Positions 1 through 10,560 of a DNA stretch of 64,000 bases are shown here, piece after piece. The notes under the pieces are model-generated. The model saw only the letters and a list, made by a program, of their open reading frames with translations, did not search any database and was not told the DNA's origin. The position numbers and the translations under genes are program-made. The stretch is from Heterodera schachtii (lineage: Eukaryota; Nematoda; Chromadorea; Rhabditida; Heteroderidae). Each line of letters opens with the position of its first letter. Position 1 is the first letter of the stretch. The stretch lies in assembly GCA_023374025.1 (NCBI GenBank), contig SIJG01000014.1, positions 915,077 to 979,076 of the forward strand. The letters run 5' to 3'.

Positions 1-308
1 CAAAAGTGCCGAAGGGATTTTGTGAGATTGGTCAAGTGATCATTTGTAAAAGAAATGTCAGGCGAAAAGAAAAGAGCAAAGAGAACAAATTAAAGCAGAA
101 AGGCGCATTTTGATGGAATTGGGCAACAAAATAAGTGTTGAGGGAAATGAGAGATTTGGGATGAAACGAAAAGAAAGTAGCAGCCTCAGAGAAGGAATTC
201 GGAAAGCACAGAAATTAGAATTGAGGGGGGAAGGGAAGGGACCCATCGCACGGAACACAACGCATTCATTTGGTGGTCGAATCGGAAGATAAAGCCGCAA
301 AAAGGGCG

Positions 309-1494
309 TCAGACGAAAGTCGGGGAGGGCCCCCCGCCGGAGCAACAACGGGGAGCAACACTGGAAAGACGACCGTGGAGAAGCTTCTCGTCGGAAATCA
401 CTCCGTCGATGTGAAATGCGGAGGAGAGATGGTCAGACTCATCGGAATCGGAATTCAATGCTTAACGGAGGACAGAAAATGCCAAACAAATCGACTCTAT
501 GCCTTCGAAATGCCAATTCGGCAGTTCCTTACCCGAGCTCAAAAGTCTGTCCCTCATGACAGTGGCAAGTTCAACGAATGCGTCGTCACAGTTTATGCCC
601 GTTTTTGCGCTCACTTCGTAAATTGACACGCCAATTTTCTTTGCCAAACTAAAAAAGGAGTGTAATACTTAACAATAAAAATGGGTACTTTTCGGTTTTG
701 TGTATACGCCTCAAATTTTAAAATATGTACAGTTTTTTTGATCGCACACAGGGAATAATTTACCCTTAAAATGGCAAAAACCTTAGATTTTTTAGGGCAA
801 ATTATTCCTTTTGTGCCACCAAAAACTTACAATTAGTGAATCTTTTGTTGGCATATTTGAAATTTTAAAGTGTGTACACAAAACCGAAAATTACCTAAAA
901 ATGTACAAAAATTCCTCCGATTACTTTTCGGCACGGTCAAAGTCCACCTTCCGCTCGGAGTCCAAGTCGGCTTTGTTGCCCACCATAAGGAGGACGGCAT
1001 TTTGTGGCGCGTGTTCCTTCACTTGTCTTAGCCAATAATTCTCCAAATTTTGAAATGATTTTTCGTTCGTCTTAATTCCATTTAATTAGCATTAAATTAC
1101 AATTTGTGCCAATGAACTGACCAAGTCGTACACACACATCACTCCGTGGGCCGAGTGGTAATACGAATTGTAAATGGTCCGATACCTTTCCATGCCTAAC
1201 GACAAGCATTTTGGGGCAAATGAAACGGAGATTTAACACATTGAAATACCTGCAGTGTCCCTTAAAGCTGATAATGAGAATTAAATGACAAAACGCAAGG
1301 CAAAGTAAAACCCACCACAATTCCAACCGAATTTTGTCCCGTCCAATTTTGATGGTTTTCAATTTGAAATCGACTCCGAGTGTACTCACATGGTCAGAAC
1401 GGAAGGAATTCTCGGAAAAGCGCAACAAAATGCACGACTTGCCACAGTTGTGGTCGCCGACAACGACAATTTTGAACAAATAATTGTAACTCAT
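309..1494 (-). CDS. Rab-family small GTPase, atypical switch II
   Basis: Small membrane-traffic GTPase, about 225 residues when six exons are joined: 1494-1316, 1260-1250, 1195-1122, 1070-925, 648-533 and 460-309. The joined frame stays open. Visible motifs are a P-loop GDHNCGKS (usual form GDSGVGKS), STLGVDFKLKTI for switch I, WDTAGMERYRTIYNSYYHSA for switch II, GNKADLD and VSAKTG for guanine binding. The glutamine that normally follows WDTAG is methionine, which in known Rabs lowers GTP hydrolysis. The second exon is only 11 nt and encodes the DTAG core. The last exon is chosen because donor GTAAGG at 532 joins in frame to 460 and supplies a prenylatable Cys pair (RCCSGG) near the C-terminus; reading through instead stops at 462 with no Cys pair. 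The body resembles the Rab1/8/10/35 group, but I cannot name the subtype. The last exon is the least certain part. Confidence 0.88.
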
Positions 1495-1829
1495 CGGCCA
1501 AAAGGACAGAAAATCAAAGCAACATCAAAAAGGGAAAATACGAATTGAAATTGGAAAGTCATTGAAAATCAAATCGTAAGACGACGAAAATAAACTAAAA
1601 AGGCAGAAATCTACCAAATTTATTTTATACATAAGGAATGTAAAATAGGTAACATATTTTATTATCACAAGAAAAAGGAATTGTACCAATAAATAGCCAA
1701 AGAAAGGGTTGAATATTTTGTCGGTTGACCATGGCTTTAGAAAAAAGAAAAACAAAGATTAAGCTGCTCAATCACCAATAGGTTTTTTTTTTTCTTAATA
1801 TGCATTTTCTCCATTCATTTTCATTCCCT

Positions 1830-4800
1830 TCACAATCGCTGAATTTCGAAAAGAGTGACGTTGCTGTCAAACCAAATTGGTGGGTCGATGTTACTGAAAT
1901 TGTTATCGTAATTAAGTTGGTTTTTATTTTGACTATAAAGGAAACTGACAAAGGTTAGAAATATCAAAAATAATTTTTTTTTTTTCAATTCCTATTAAAT
2001 TTACCGGCAATAAACGACTCCCCAAAGGTATGTCCTGAACCAATTGTTAGTTGCAGAATTCGCGATGTATTTTCGGATGAGTATTGGGTGAGGGACGGGA
2101 AGAAGTCCGACAAGTGTTCCATGTTGGAGGAATTTCAGAATTTCACTTTCATCGGTGAGCCCTCTGCAATGAAAAAGGATTGATTATGAGTCCATTTTAG
2201 TAACCCTTTTTGAATCCCATTTCGGACTTGTCAATGCAAATTTTCTCCACTTGCGGCACCAAAATCTGCAAGACTCGCATGATCGTCTGTAGTGGTAACT
2301 TCTTCTTCCACGACTCCACCCATTCACTTGTCGGTGTCCATTCCTCCTCAATGTCTACAGTTTCGTTCGTCTGTTGCCCATTTTTGGCTTCCTCCTCCCG
2401 ATTCTCGAGCTGTTTTAGCTGTTCAACTTCCTGCTGTATTTGATTCTGTTCGCTCGTCCGTTTGCTTTCCAACGATTCTTCCGTCGTTGTCATTGCTCCG
2501 ATTGCCGGTGTTTGTGCCAGTGATGACGATTTTAGCTCTGACAATTAATGTGTTATTATTCCCCCACCCAATTTCATTGGTAATTAATTATTCCTTTCCG
2601 ACCAATTTGTTGCTGTTTCGCCCGTTCTGTTTGTCCCTCCGTTTCTTCGTCCTCCTTTTCTTTCTTTGCGTGTTCCTCCACGGTTTGCTGTCGTTCACTG
2701 TCCTCATTCGCCTTCAAAGTCGCGCCTTTTTTGCCTTTCTTCAAATTCTGGGCAATTGAAACGGAATCACTGCTCAAATTGGCCAATTGGTAGAACACTT
2801 GTCGTTTTCGAATGATTGTATATACCAAATTTGAATTGCCTAAATTATAAAAAGTATTTTGAAAAAGGTAGAAAAGTACCGTCAAATTGATATTGGATGA
2901 TGTTGTTGAACATTTCAAGCAAAAAGAAAATCAAATGGTGATTTGTGGGAGTTGAGAAAATGAACCAAGGAGTGCTAAAGGAAAATTGAAATGTAAAAAA
3001 CTGACAAATTGGATGGACCTAAATGCTTCAACCAAATGCACTAATTTATTAGCAGTAACCATCGATAGCGATTTGAGATAAGGAGAAACTGAAAAGAAAC
3101 GAATTGAAAATAATGCAAAAGCAAAAGAAAACTTTACCATTCACGATAATTGTAAGCAGACAATCGAAAAGTGACTGCAATTTGTGATTTCCGCTGGTGA
3201 TTAATTTGTGGAAAACCTAAAACATTTTTTGAATAAATAAAAACATGATTAAAAAAGTAACAATTATCAGCAAATCGGCATGAGATCCGGTAAAAATTGG
3301 CACGTCAATAAGTCCTCGGGAAGTGAAAGGCTAAAAATGGGGTAATTAATTAATTATATGATTCAATCGTGTTTTATCAGTCGAATTTTGACTTGCCTTA
3401 TTCAATCGGACACCGAAATTTCTTTCGCCACTCAAAAGAAGAATTAGGAAAACGCCCATATGAATCAAACCAATGCGAGCTTAAGCATAAATATTCAATT
3501 AAAAAGGTACTTAAGTGATAAAACAAAATCCGACTTGGGTCCGTCCTCGAATCATTGAGATGGAACAAAATTGGGACGAGAAGTTCAAGCACATCGCTGC
3601 TTTTCAGCACATAATAAAGGAATTTCTGTAACAATCCGATAAAATTAAGAAAATTGTAGCCAAATGTAAAAAATGACCTGATTGTACTCACAACATTTCC
3701 ACACCAAAACAAGCAGTTCCTGGTGCAGTTCAACCTTCTTCGTGGAGTTTGGCAGATAAGAAGTTTGCAACTGATTGTTCAGAAGTCGGGTGAACCCCTA
3801 AAAGTGAAAAAAATATTGAAATTAATAAATTTGACAAAATTATTCAGATTTAACCTTAAGCATAAATTCAAAGTCATCTTCACGGTGAATACGCGACAAG
3901 TAATTGACAAAATAATTCTCGACATAACCATTCTAAAAAGGGAGTGAAAATGAATTAAGGGGAAAGGACACTTCGTCAGAGTTCGGCTGCGAGTCGCGGT
4001 CGAGACAAACGATAAGCAACTGAAGGGCGACTTCCACCAAAGGTTCGCGGGAGTCACCAAACAACAAATAATTGTACGGCATGCCAAACCCAATGGGGTC
4101 ATAAGCACAGACTGTGTTCAGCAGAGAAGTGAACAGCGGAAGCTAAAGTTAAAAGGTGGTCTTTGGGTAGCGGTTGTGACACTCATATGTGTTTCACAAT
4201 CAGAGATAGAGGGGGGGGGGGGGGTCAATTTCGCATATCGCAAGGGAATCGGTGATAAATTCGCAAAATTTTGGGCAAATCAATTTAAAAAATGGCAGAA
4301 GATCCAAAATAAAAATTTGCAAATATTTTCCTTTTTTTGTGAAATATAAAAGAAAAGCATCTTTTTCCCCATCGCAAAAAAAAAATCACAAAAAAGTTTG
4401 TTTTTTGAATTGAAAACGGAATAATGTTGTAAAAATTCATAGTGAAGAGCAAAATAAATCAACAGTAATTTTTAGAAGTTAATTTCCAAAAATTTTCGGG
4501 ATCTGATGTTATACTATCTGGGATTGAAAAAAGTTTTAGGTTTGAACCCGATTTTAGGACATAGGCGCAAATGTCTGGAGGCACAAATGTAGGGTAACCC
4601 ATAATCCCTGCTTTTTTATTATGCATTGAAAAGACTGACCACGTGTCGATTGTCCGTCGATGTGAAAAATGTTATCCATCGCATTTTGTGTTCTTCTTAA
4701 ATAGAAAATAAATGAGAGTCTTCTGCCATTTCTCGTCTTACCAATTTCTGTCGTGTAAATTACTTCGGAAAAGCAAACGCTAAATGAAAAAGAAGAGCCT

Positions 4801-6227
4801 GGGAAGAGTAATAAAGTACCAACAGCAGCAATTTCAGAATTTCCGTTCTGTTCGCGTCATAAACAGCACTTTGCGGCGTTTTATTTGCAAATCCGACGCC
4901 GGACTGCCAAATGTTCTCACAACTGTCGACTTTGGAGATGTTTTCCAAGTGCTAAACAATGCAAAATCGGCGAAGAGAACGAAACTTGCAAATTGAGGAC
5001 ACTTACAATGTTTTTGTCCAAAATACCAATGGTAAAATTTGGACAAAACAAAAGGTCGGAGAGAGCCGTGAGGAGCAATTTCGAAAGAGGTAACTCTTTC
5101 TGGCTGTCGTTTAGACCGGCTTTTTCATCTTGGGGAAGATTTGTCCAAAAGAATTCGCGCCACTCATTTTGCTCAAAGAAAAACGGCATCAGACGGGTGA
5201 GAAGTCGAATGCAATTGAGCATCTGAAGAAACTCATATTTAATAATCCATTAGTTTTTCAATGAAAAACAACTTTTCTGTGCTCTTTTTGCGGGGGATTC
5301 GTCTGAGTGGCTCGGACCAAAAGTTTAACCGCTTTATAACACAAAATAGAAAGTGCCTGAAAATCAAAAATAACAGAATTAAATCCTGGTAATACTACTT
5401 GTTAGAGACCGGACGGGACTTTTGGTACTGAGTCGGGCTTTTTTCTCTAACTCATGAATTTCTCAATGAAAATTTTTTGAAAAATTCGCAAATACCGCAA
5501 AAAAATTTTCCGCGTCTGGCCTTACAACTTGGTTTGAAGGAAAACGCCGGCGGTCAACGGCATGCCAAAAAGCCCGTTTTTGCCAACTGAGCGCCGAACG
5601 GGCTTTTTCCGGGCCTTTTAAAACGGGCTTTTCGTAATAACTTTCTTTAAAAGAATCGGGTATTATTCAAATTTAGCAAGCTTAATGTTAATAAAAGAGA
5701 GTTTTGCGAATTTTTCCAAAATTTTTCATTGAGAAATTCATGAGTTAGAGAAAAAAGCCCGGTTTCAGTACCAAAAGTCCCGTCCGGTCTCTACTACTTG
5801 TTATCCCCCTGACACCCATTTATTTCATTTCGAACTCTGAACGGATTCAAATAAAAAGTAGAATTTAAATTGCGAAAAACTCCACTTTATACAACAAAAA
5901 AAAAAAGATCAATCTTTTCTAAAATGATATTTTCGAAAAATAAGTAGGAGTTTTGGTAGTATTACAAAACCAATTGTTTAATAAATTTAACAGACATTTG
6001 GTTGTCCGTCTCGCAGATCACGAATACCGGAGGGTTGTAGCGCCATAAAAAGGTCCTTCGCCGTGTTAATTGGAAGCAATTTTTCCCAGTCTAATTCCTC
6101 TCCGGTGGCCGAACTCTTCGTGGTTAATTCGACGACAGTTTTGCCGAATCCTCCTTAAATTCAGAAGCATTTGTTGAACAATAATTGTATACCACAACAT
6201 ACCCAATGAAGTTTCGGTGTTCCCCAT
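1830..6227 (-). CDS. hid-1: HID-1 homologue (dense-core vesicle / Golgi protein)
   Basis: Orthologue of HID-1, a peripheral Golgi protein needed for neuropeptide sorting into dense-core vesicles. About a dozen exons can be followed from the ATG at 6227 to the stop at 1830. The N-terminus reads MGNTETSLGGFGKTVVELTT, with Gly2 suited to N-myristoylation as in the family. Further family blocks are DLFMALQPSGIRDLRDGQ (about 6050), LCYKAVKLLVRATQTNPP (about 5330), LLTRLMPFFFEQNEWREFFW (5215), VDSCENIWQSGVGFANK (4935), FVLKSSDVLELLVPILFHLN-like text (3630), SPYLKSLSMVTANKLVHLVE (3085), WTPTSEWVESWKKKLPLQTI (2340), LQHGTLVGLLPVPHPILIRK (2110) and the terminal NIDPPIWFDSNVTLFEIQRL (1880). An acidic, Gln-rich linker (2400-2700) matches the family's variable region. 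One intron holds the 391-bp MITE at 5403-5793; another has a G14 run near 4203. Identity is certain; some exon edges are not. Confidence 0.95.
5403..5793. mobile_element. hAT-type MITE in hid-1 intron
   Basis: A 391-bp element with terminal inverted repeats of about 90 bp; ends are TAGAGACCGG and CCGGTCTCTA. It is flanked by the 8-bp direct repeat CTACTTGT at 5395-5402 and 5794-5801. Eight-base duplications and a 5' TAGAG end fit non-autonomous hAT elements. No coding capacity. Two elements with the same ends lie at 21722 and 23460. It sits within a hid-1 intron and is presumably spliced out. Confidence 0.85.
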
Positions 6228-6668
6228 TGTTGCTTGTTGTTCGTAAATATAAGTTTTAATTGGACGCTTCTGAAAAACCAAATAAAATAGTATAAAATTA
6301 TGGAGGCGTTGGCTTTATTCCAAGGACCTCATCAGTAGGGCCTGTAATTATATGGACATAAAATCGCAAAATATGGCCATAAAATATGGACAACAAATCG
6401 CGAAATATGGACATAAATAGCAAAAATCTCAAAATATGGAATAAAATGGAAAAAATATGGATATAAATTTTTCAAAATTAGGGGTATAATTTCTCAAAAT
6501 TTCTTCAAATTCGCTAAATGCAAAGTAAAACTTTCAAGAATTGCTAAATATATTATTAAAAATTATTTTTGAAGAAAAAAACACGACACATTAATCAATA
6601 TTTTCGACAACCTTTTGATAAAAAATGCCTTTTTCGGAAAAATTTTCCGATTTGGGGTCAAAATCCCA

Positions 6669-7690
6669 GGTACTTGTGCAGTTTACGCCCCACAAAAAAA
6701 TTTTTTAATAAAAATTTTTTAAAATCAATTTTTATAGGTTTTCGGGGTCGCTGATCACGAATCTGAACTCAGAATCGTGCTATTTCGAATCGCGAACCCA
6801 AATTCGAACATCTGAAAAAAAATTTTCCAAAATTGATTTTCAACGATTTTGAGTTCAACAACCGCCATAGCACACACCATCCCAGAAATGAGCTCCTGTA
6901 CCAAAAAAGATTTGCATGTGTGGCTCAGTGGTTTTTGTAAGATAGTAAAGGACAAAGGGAGGAGGTTCGAGTCCGCTGTGCAACATGAATTTATTTATTT
7001 ATTTTTGTACAAAAATTTAAAAAATGACGATTTTTGGAAATTATTTTTGGAGGTTTTTGGCAACCAAATTGGACAATCTTGATATCATTCGAAATCTCTT
7101 GATGAGGAGAAGCTTTTTCTAAGCAAATGTTAAGCAATTTGATAAGTTAGAAAAAAGATATGGGTGTTGTAAACTTGAAACTTTTGAGTTCGACTATAGA
7201 CAAATATAAATTCACTATAGAAAGATGCAGAAAATTTTTCTCTACCGATATGCAAAATTAAAAGAAAATCTGCCTGAGGAAAAAAAAGTTATGCTGTTCG
7301 AAGTGGATTCAGTTTTTCTCTTAACAGAGATAAAAAAAATAGTACGCCAAAAAGAATGTTTTTTTCTCTGCACTCTCTCTTTATTGACACACGTCTCGTT
7401 TTTTGAGCCGGTGTGAGCAACAATTTTGACGATCATGATTTTGTCTTTCGTCATTTGTGGTCCCAAAATTGTTGGACTGTACCCATGCGTATGGCGGTTG
7501 TTGAACTCAAAATCGTTGAAAATCAATTTTTGAAAATTTTTTGCAGATGTTCGAATTCGGGTTCGGGGTTCGAAATAGCACGATTCTGAGTTCAGATTCG
7601 TGATCAGCCACCCCGAAAACCTATAAAAATTGGTTTTAAAAATTTATATATAAAAAAAAATTGTTATGGGGCGTAAACTGCACAAGTACC
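6669..7690. mobile_element. Nested foldback element with tRNA-like segment
   Basis: A 1022-bp element inserted into the 6336-7959 MITE. Ends are GGTACTTGTGCAG and CTGCACAAGTACC, followed by arms of more than 150 bp that pair with each other. The direct repeat AAATCCCA flanks it (6661-6668 and 7691-7698). Each arm carries the word gctgatcacgaatc, or its complement, which recurs in many other elements of this window. A tRNA-like segment lies at 6911-6980. Class is uncertain: 8-bp duplication, but ends unlike typical hAT. Confidence 0.8.
6908..6985 (+). other. tRNA-derived segment (A and B box)
   Basis: TGGCTCAGTGGT (from about 6914) matches the RNA polymerase III A box, and GGTTCGAGTCC (from about 6964) is a perfect B box about 50 nt further on. 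The arms do not fold into a clean cloverleaf: the T stem has mismatches and there is no clear anticodon loop. It is therefore a decayed tRNA or SINE-like promoter inside a transposon rather than a working tRNA gene. Confidence 0.5.
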
Positions 7691-7967
7691 AAATCCCAAT
7701 TTAGTTGATGGGGGCCGTTCTAATAGAGGTTTTTTGGGAAAATGCCAAAATATGGACATAAAATATGGACTAAATGCCAAAATATGGAAAAATATGGAAA
7801 TATGGACATAAATCGCCAAATATGGAAAAATATGGAAAATATGGATATAGAAATCCGTCCTAGAGGCTTCAAACTAAGCTAAAAACATGTTTTTCGTGCG
7901 TTTCAGGCTTCCCAGAGTCCAGGAAAAAAATATGGATTTCCATATAATTACAGGCCCTACTCATCAG

Positions 7968-8593
7968 AGTCTTAGAAATAGGTAGATATGGCCCATATAC
8001 CTAATTAGGATTTATCTTTTCGGTCCTAGATCCTATGTAGGGAACGACAAATCGTCTTTTTAGTCGCGGTTTTCAGAACGCCAAATGGTGTTTTCTTCGA
8101 TATTTTTGAATTAAATGACCATTCAATTATTATTTGGTTTAAAATATTTTGTTCAAAATGGATGTCGGATTCGTGATCGCAGATCAGCGATCACGAAAAC
8201 TTCATAGATATTTTTTGACATGTAAATATTAGGGCGTAGAATTATTAACTGGAAAATATAGTCAAAATTTTTCCAAATTATCTTTAACGAAAAAAGAATC
8301 TAACAATCGAAACTGTACACTATTTTTGACATGATTAATTAACCAATTTCTTATTATTTAAATTAATAATATTTTCGCGCTCGAAATCAAAGCCAATCGG
8401 TTAAAGTAATGCGCTGCCTCCATAAAATCAAAAAAGAAATCAAATTGTATTGAAAACAAAAACAGCAAATTAAAAATTCAAATGCGGAAATAAAACATGA
8501 GATCAGTTCTGAAAATGGACAATGGCCATTGGGCGATTTCTTTGCTTTACAACGAAAATGTCTAAATTGGTGTTTATTTGTTCCATCATCATG
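7968..8593. other. Intergenic, AT-rich
   Basis: AT-rich spacer between the MITE and the 3' end of the next minus-strand gene. It holds one isolated gctgatcacg-type repeat copy at about 8170-8205 (a degenerate foldback remnant). I see no coding exon. Confidence 0.5.
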
Positions 8594-10102
8594 TCATATT
8601 ATCTCACCCTCATTATTCGTTGGTCGATAAAACTTGTCGGCGTATGGCCATCCGTCGTTGATCTTCTCGAGAAAGTACTGCTGAAAGGCCTTTTGGCTTC
8701 GTCTCTCTTCCGCGTCTTTCCTCTCTTTCTCAATCATTTCTTTCAATGCTTTTCCTTCCGCATAATCTTTGCCTGTCGCCCTCTCATTTTTGGCCACTAT
8801 ATTCTCCATTTTGATCACTTGTTGAGTCGACGGCATTTGCCGCGGTGGTTCATCAACGGAAAATGCAGCAACGGATTCTTCCTGCTGCTGTACAACCTAA
8901 TTGTTGGTGTGCTATTGCGGTTTTTCCTCAACTGGCTTTTACTTGAGATGAGCCCACTTGGATAAAGCACTCCTTTCGTTTTGAAAAAATTGCCCCCCCC
9001 CCTTCACGTTCAGAGCACTACAGTATATTTTACAGTATCATTCCACTACTTACTGGAATGTCTGTTTCTGTTGGGTCTGCTGTTGTTTTGTGAGTCTGTG
9101 GTGGGTAATTGCTTTTGGCCTCGTTTTTCACCGTTCCGACTGGTTCTTCTCGTATTTGTGCGCTGCTTCTGTTTGCCAATTCCTTCTGCGGTTTGGCCCT
9201 TTGTCCGTCGCCCTTTTGTCCGCTTTTTGTCTTCTTTTCGGGTCGCTGCTTTTCCCCGCTGTTTGAAATTGTCACTTCGCCGCTCACTTGCGTTGTTAAA
9301 TGGGACTGAATGGGTGGCGACTTTTCGTTCTCAAAGCGTTCACAACAAAGCTTCATCGTCGCACCGGTGTAACAAAACATTTTTGGCTTAATTGGACAAA
9401 TTAGCCATTTAAATTCACTCAAATTAAACATTTTTGTTGTGTGGGTTGGTTGGCTTGCCTTACCTCAGAACACTCCCTTTTGGTGCCCAATTGGCCACAA
9501 CCCATCGCCGTCCCCTCGGAGCTCAACACACTGAAAGAACCCTCCGGGCACTCCTCCTCGATCATTTGGCCTTCTTCACTTTCCGTTTCTCGCTTTCCGT
9601 CTTCGTCGTCAATTATTTGTTCCATCATATTATCACCGTCATCTTCTTCATCATCCGATAGACTTGGACAGCATTGATAATTAAAGCCGGAAAAGAAACA
9701 CGCGTGGCCAAAGCCACAAATCGAAGAAGATGAACGACGTCCTGCGCAAGAGAAGGCAATTCGACAAATGAATTACCACAAGAAATTAGTTAGTCTGCTA
9801 TTAATTCATTAATTTGGTGGGTCTAAAGCGTCCCCGGGCAATTCCCGTCAGAAGAATTAATGAATGAATAAATGGCCCAATTGACCCGGCAAACACTGCA
9901 ACGGTTTCCCGGTCCGTTCGTCCATTTTTGGCTCTCCTCCATTTGGACAATTAAATTGACCTCCAAATTCTGTGCAATAAATGAGCTTTTTAAAGTGTCT
10001 GCACGTTCTTTTGTGATTCTCACCCGCCGAAGAAATTGTGAAAGAAATGAAAGGCAAAAGAAAGGCGAAGAAAATACAAAGGGACAAAAGGGAAAATCGC
10101 AT
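8594..10102 (-). CDS. Secreted Cys-rich (Lustrin-like) protein
   Basis: Predicted secreted protein. Exon 1 starts at 10102 with a signal peptide ([20 protein letters not shown]), then [20 protein letters not shown] and a donor after QCLPG. Exon 2 begins at 9740 after GCAG and continues in frame ([20 protein letters not shown]), giving the C-x(n)-CP...G..C......CC spacing of the nematode Lustrin/EB-type Cys-rich repeat. An acidic stretch ([10 protein letters not shown]) follows. Exon 3 begins at about 9384 ([18 protein letters not shown]), a second Cys module, then a long Lys/Glu/Gln-rich low-complexity segment. The last exon ([20 protein letters not shown] to NNEGEII) is a charged helical tail ending at 8594. 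Function is unknown; such proteins are common in nematode secretions and cuticle, but nothing here proves a role. The join of the Cys-rich part to the charged tail rests on splice signals and open frame only. Confidence 0.72.
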
Positions 10103-10560
10103 CGAAAAAAGGGACGAGGAAAGGTAATTAGGGATAATTTATCAGCAATTTTAAAATGAAGCGGCTTTTTGAATTCCTCTCAATCAGCAGAAAGCAACAT
10201 ACTAAAGTTGCTTAAATATGCTTCCAATCAATTAAGTTTTGTTCCAAAGAAATGTCCGATCCCTTTTAATTGAAGCAGCGGAAGGGCGGCTTTTGCTTGG
10301 ATTTGACCGCCCAAAAAGGGAAACAATGCGCGGCGCGCCCAAATTAGAGCAGCCACCAACGGATGAGAAGAAGCAAAGCTTAAAAAAGTGAAGGCGACCG
10401 ACGGACGCTGAATGCGTCGCTCTCGCTGTTATTTCTTTTCACGGAGGTTTAAATTTGGGAGGGGGGGGCAAATGAAGAAAATAATTGGATTAACGGAGGA
10501 ACCGACCGAATGGAAAGCGGCGCCTTTGAAATATAAAAGGATTTGTAAAGCAAAAAACAT
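10103..10560. other. Intergenic spacer
   Basis: Upstream region of the secreted Cys-rich gene and downstream flank of the phosphodiesterase gene. It contains a GC-rich patch (10300-10345) and a G8 run near 10465. No exon or RNA gene is apparent. Confidence 0.4.

Larger units (their letters stand above)
6336..7959. mobile_element. hAT-type MITE, split by a nested element
   Basis: Ends TAGGGCCTG and CAGGCCCTA (the match extends for about 20 bp, through TAATTATATGG), flanked by the 8-bp duplication CTCATCAG (6328-6335 and 7960-7967). Its own length is about 594 bp once the insertion at 6669-7690 and one copy of its target duplication are removed. The interior is rich in the repeated word ATATGGACATAAAA. 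A block near 7865-7910 (gaggcttcaaactaagct, then a tttttcgtgc word) is recognisably related to blocks in the MITEs at 21722 and 23460, so these belong to one wider family. It lies upstream of hid-1. No protein is encoded. Confidence 0.85.

Noticed and set aside
6908..6985. Functional tRNA gene
   Set aside because: A and B boxes are present but stems do not pair as a cloverleaf and no anticodon loop is clear; kept only as a tRNA-derived segment.
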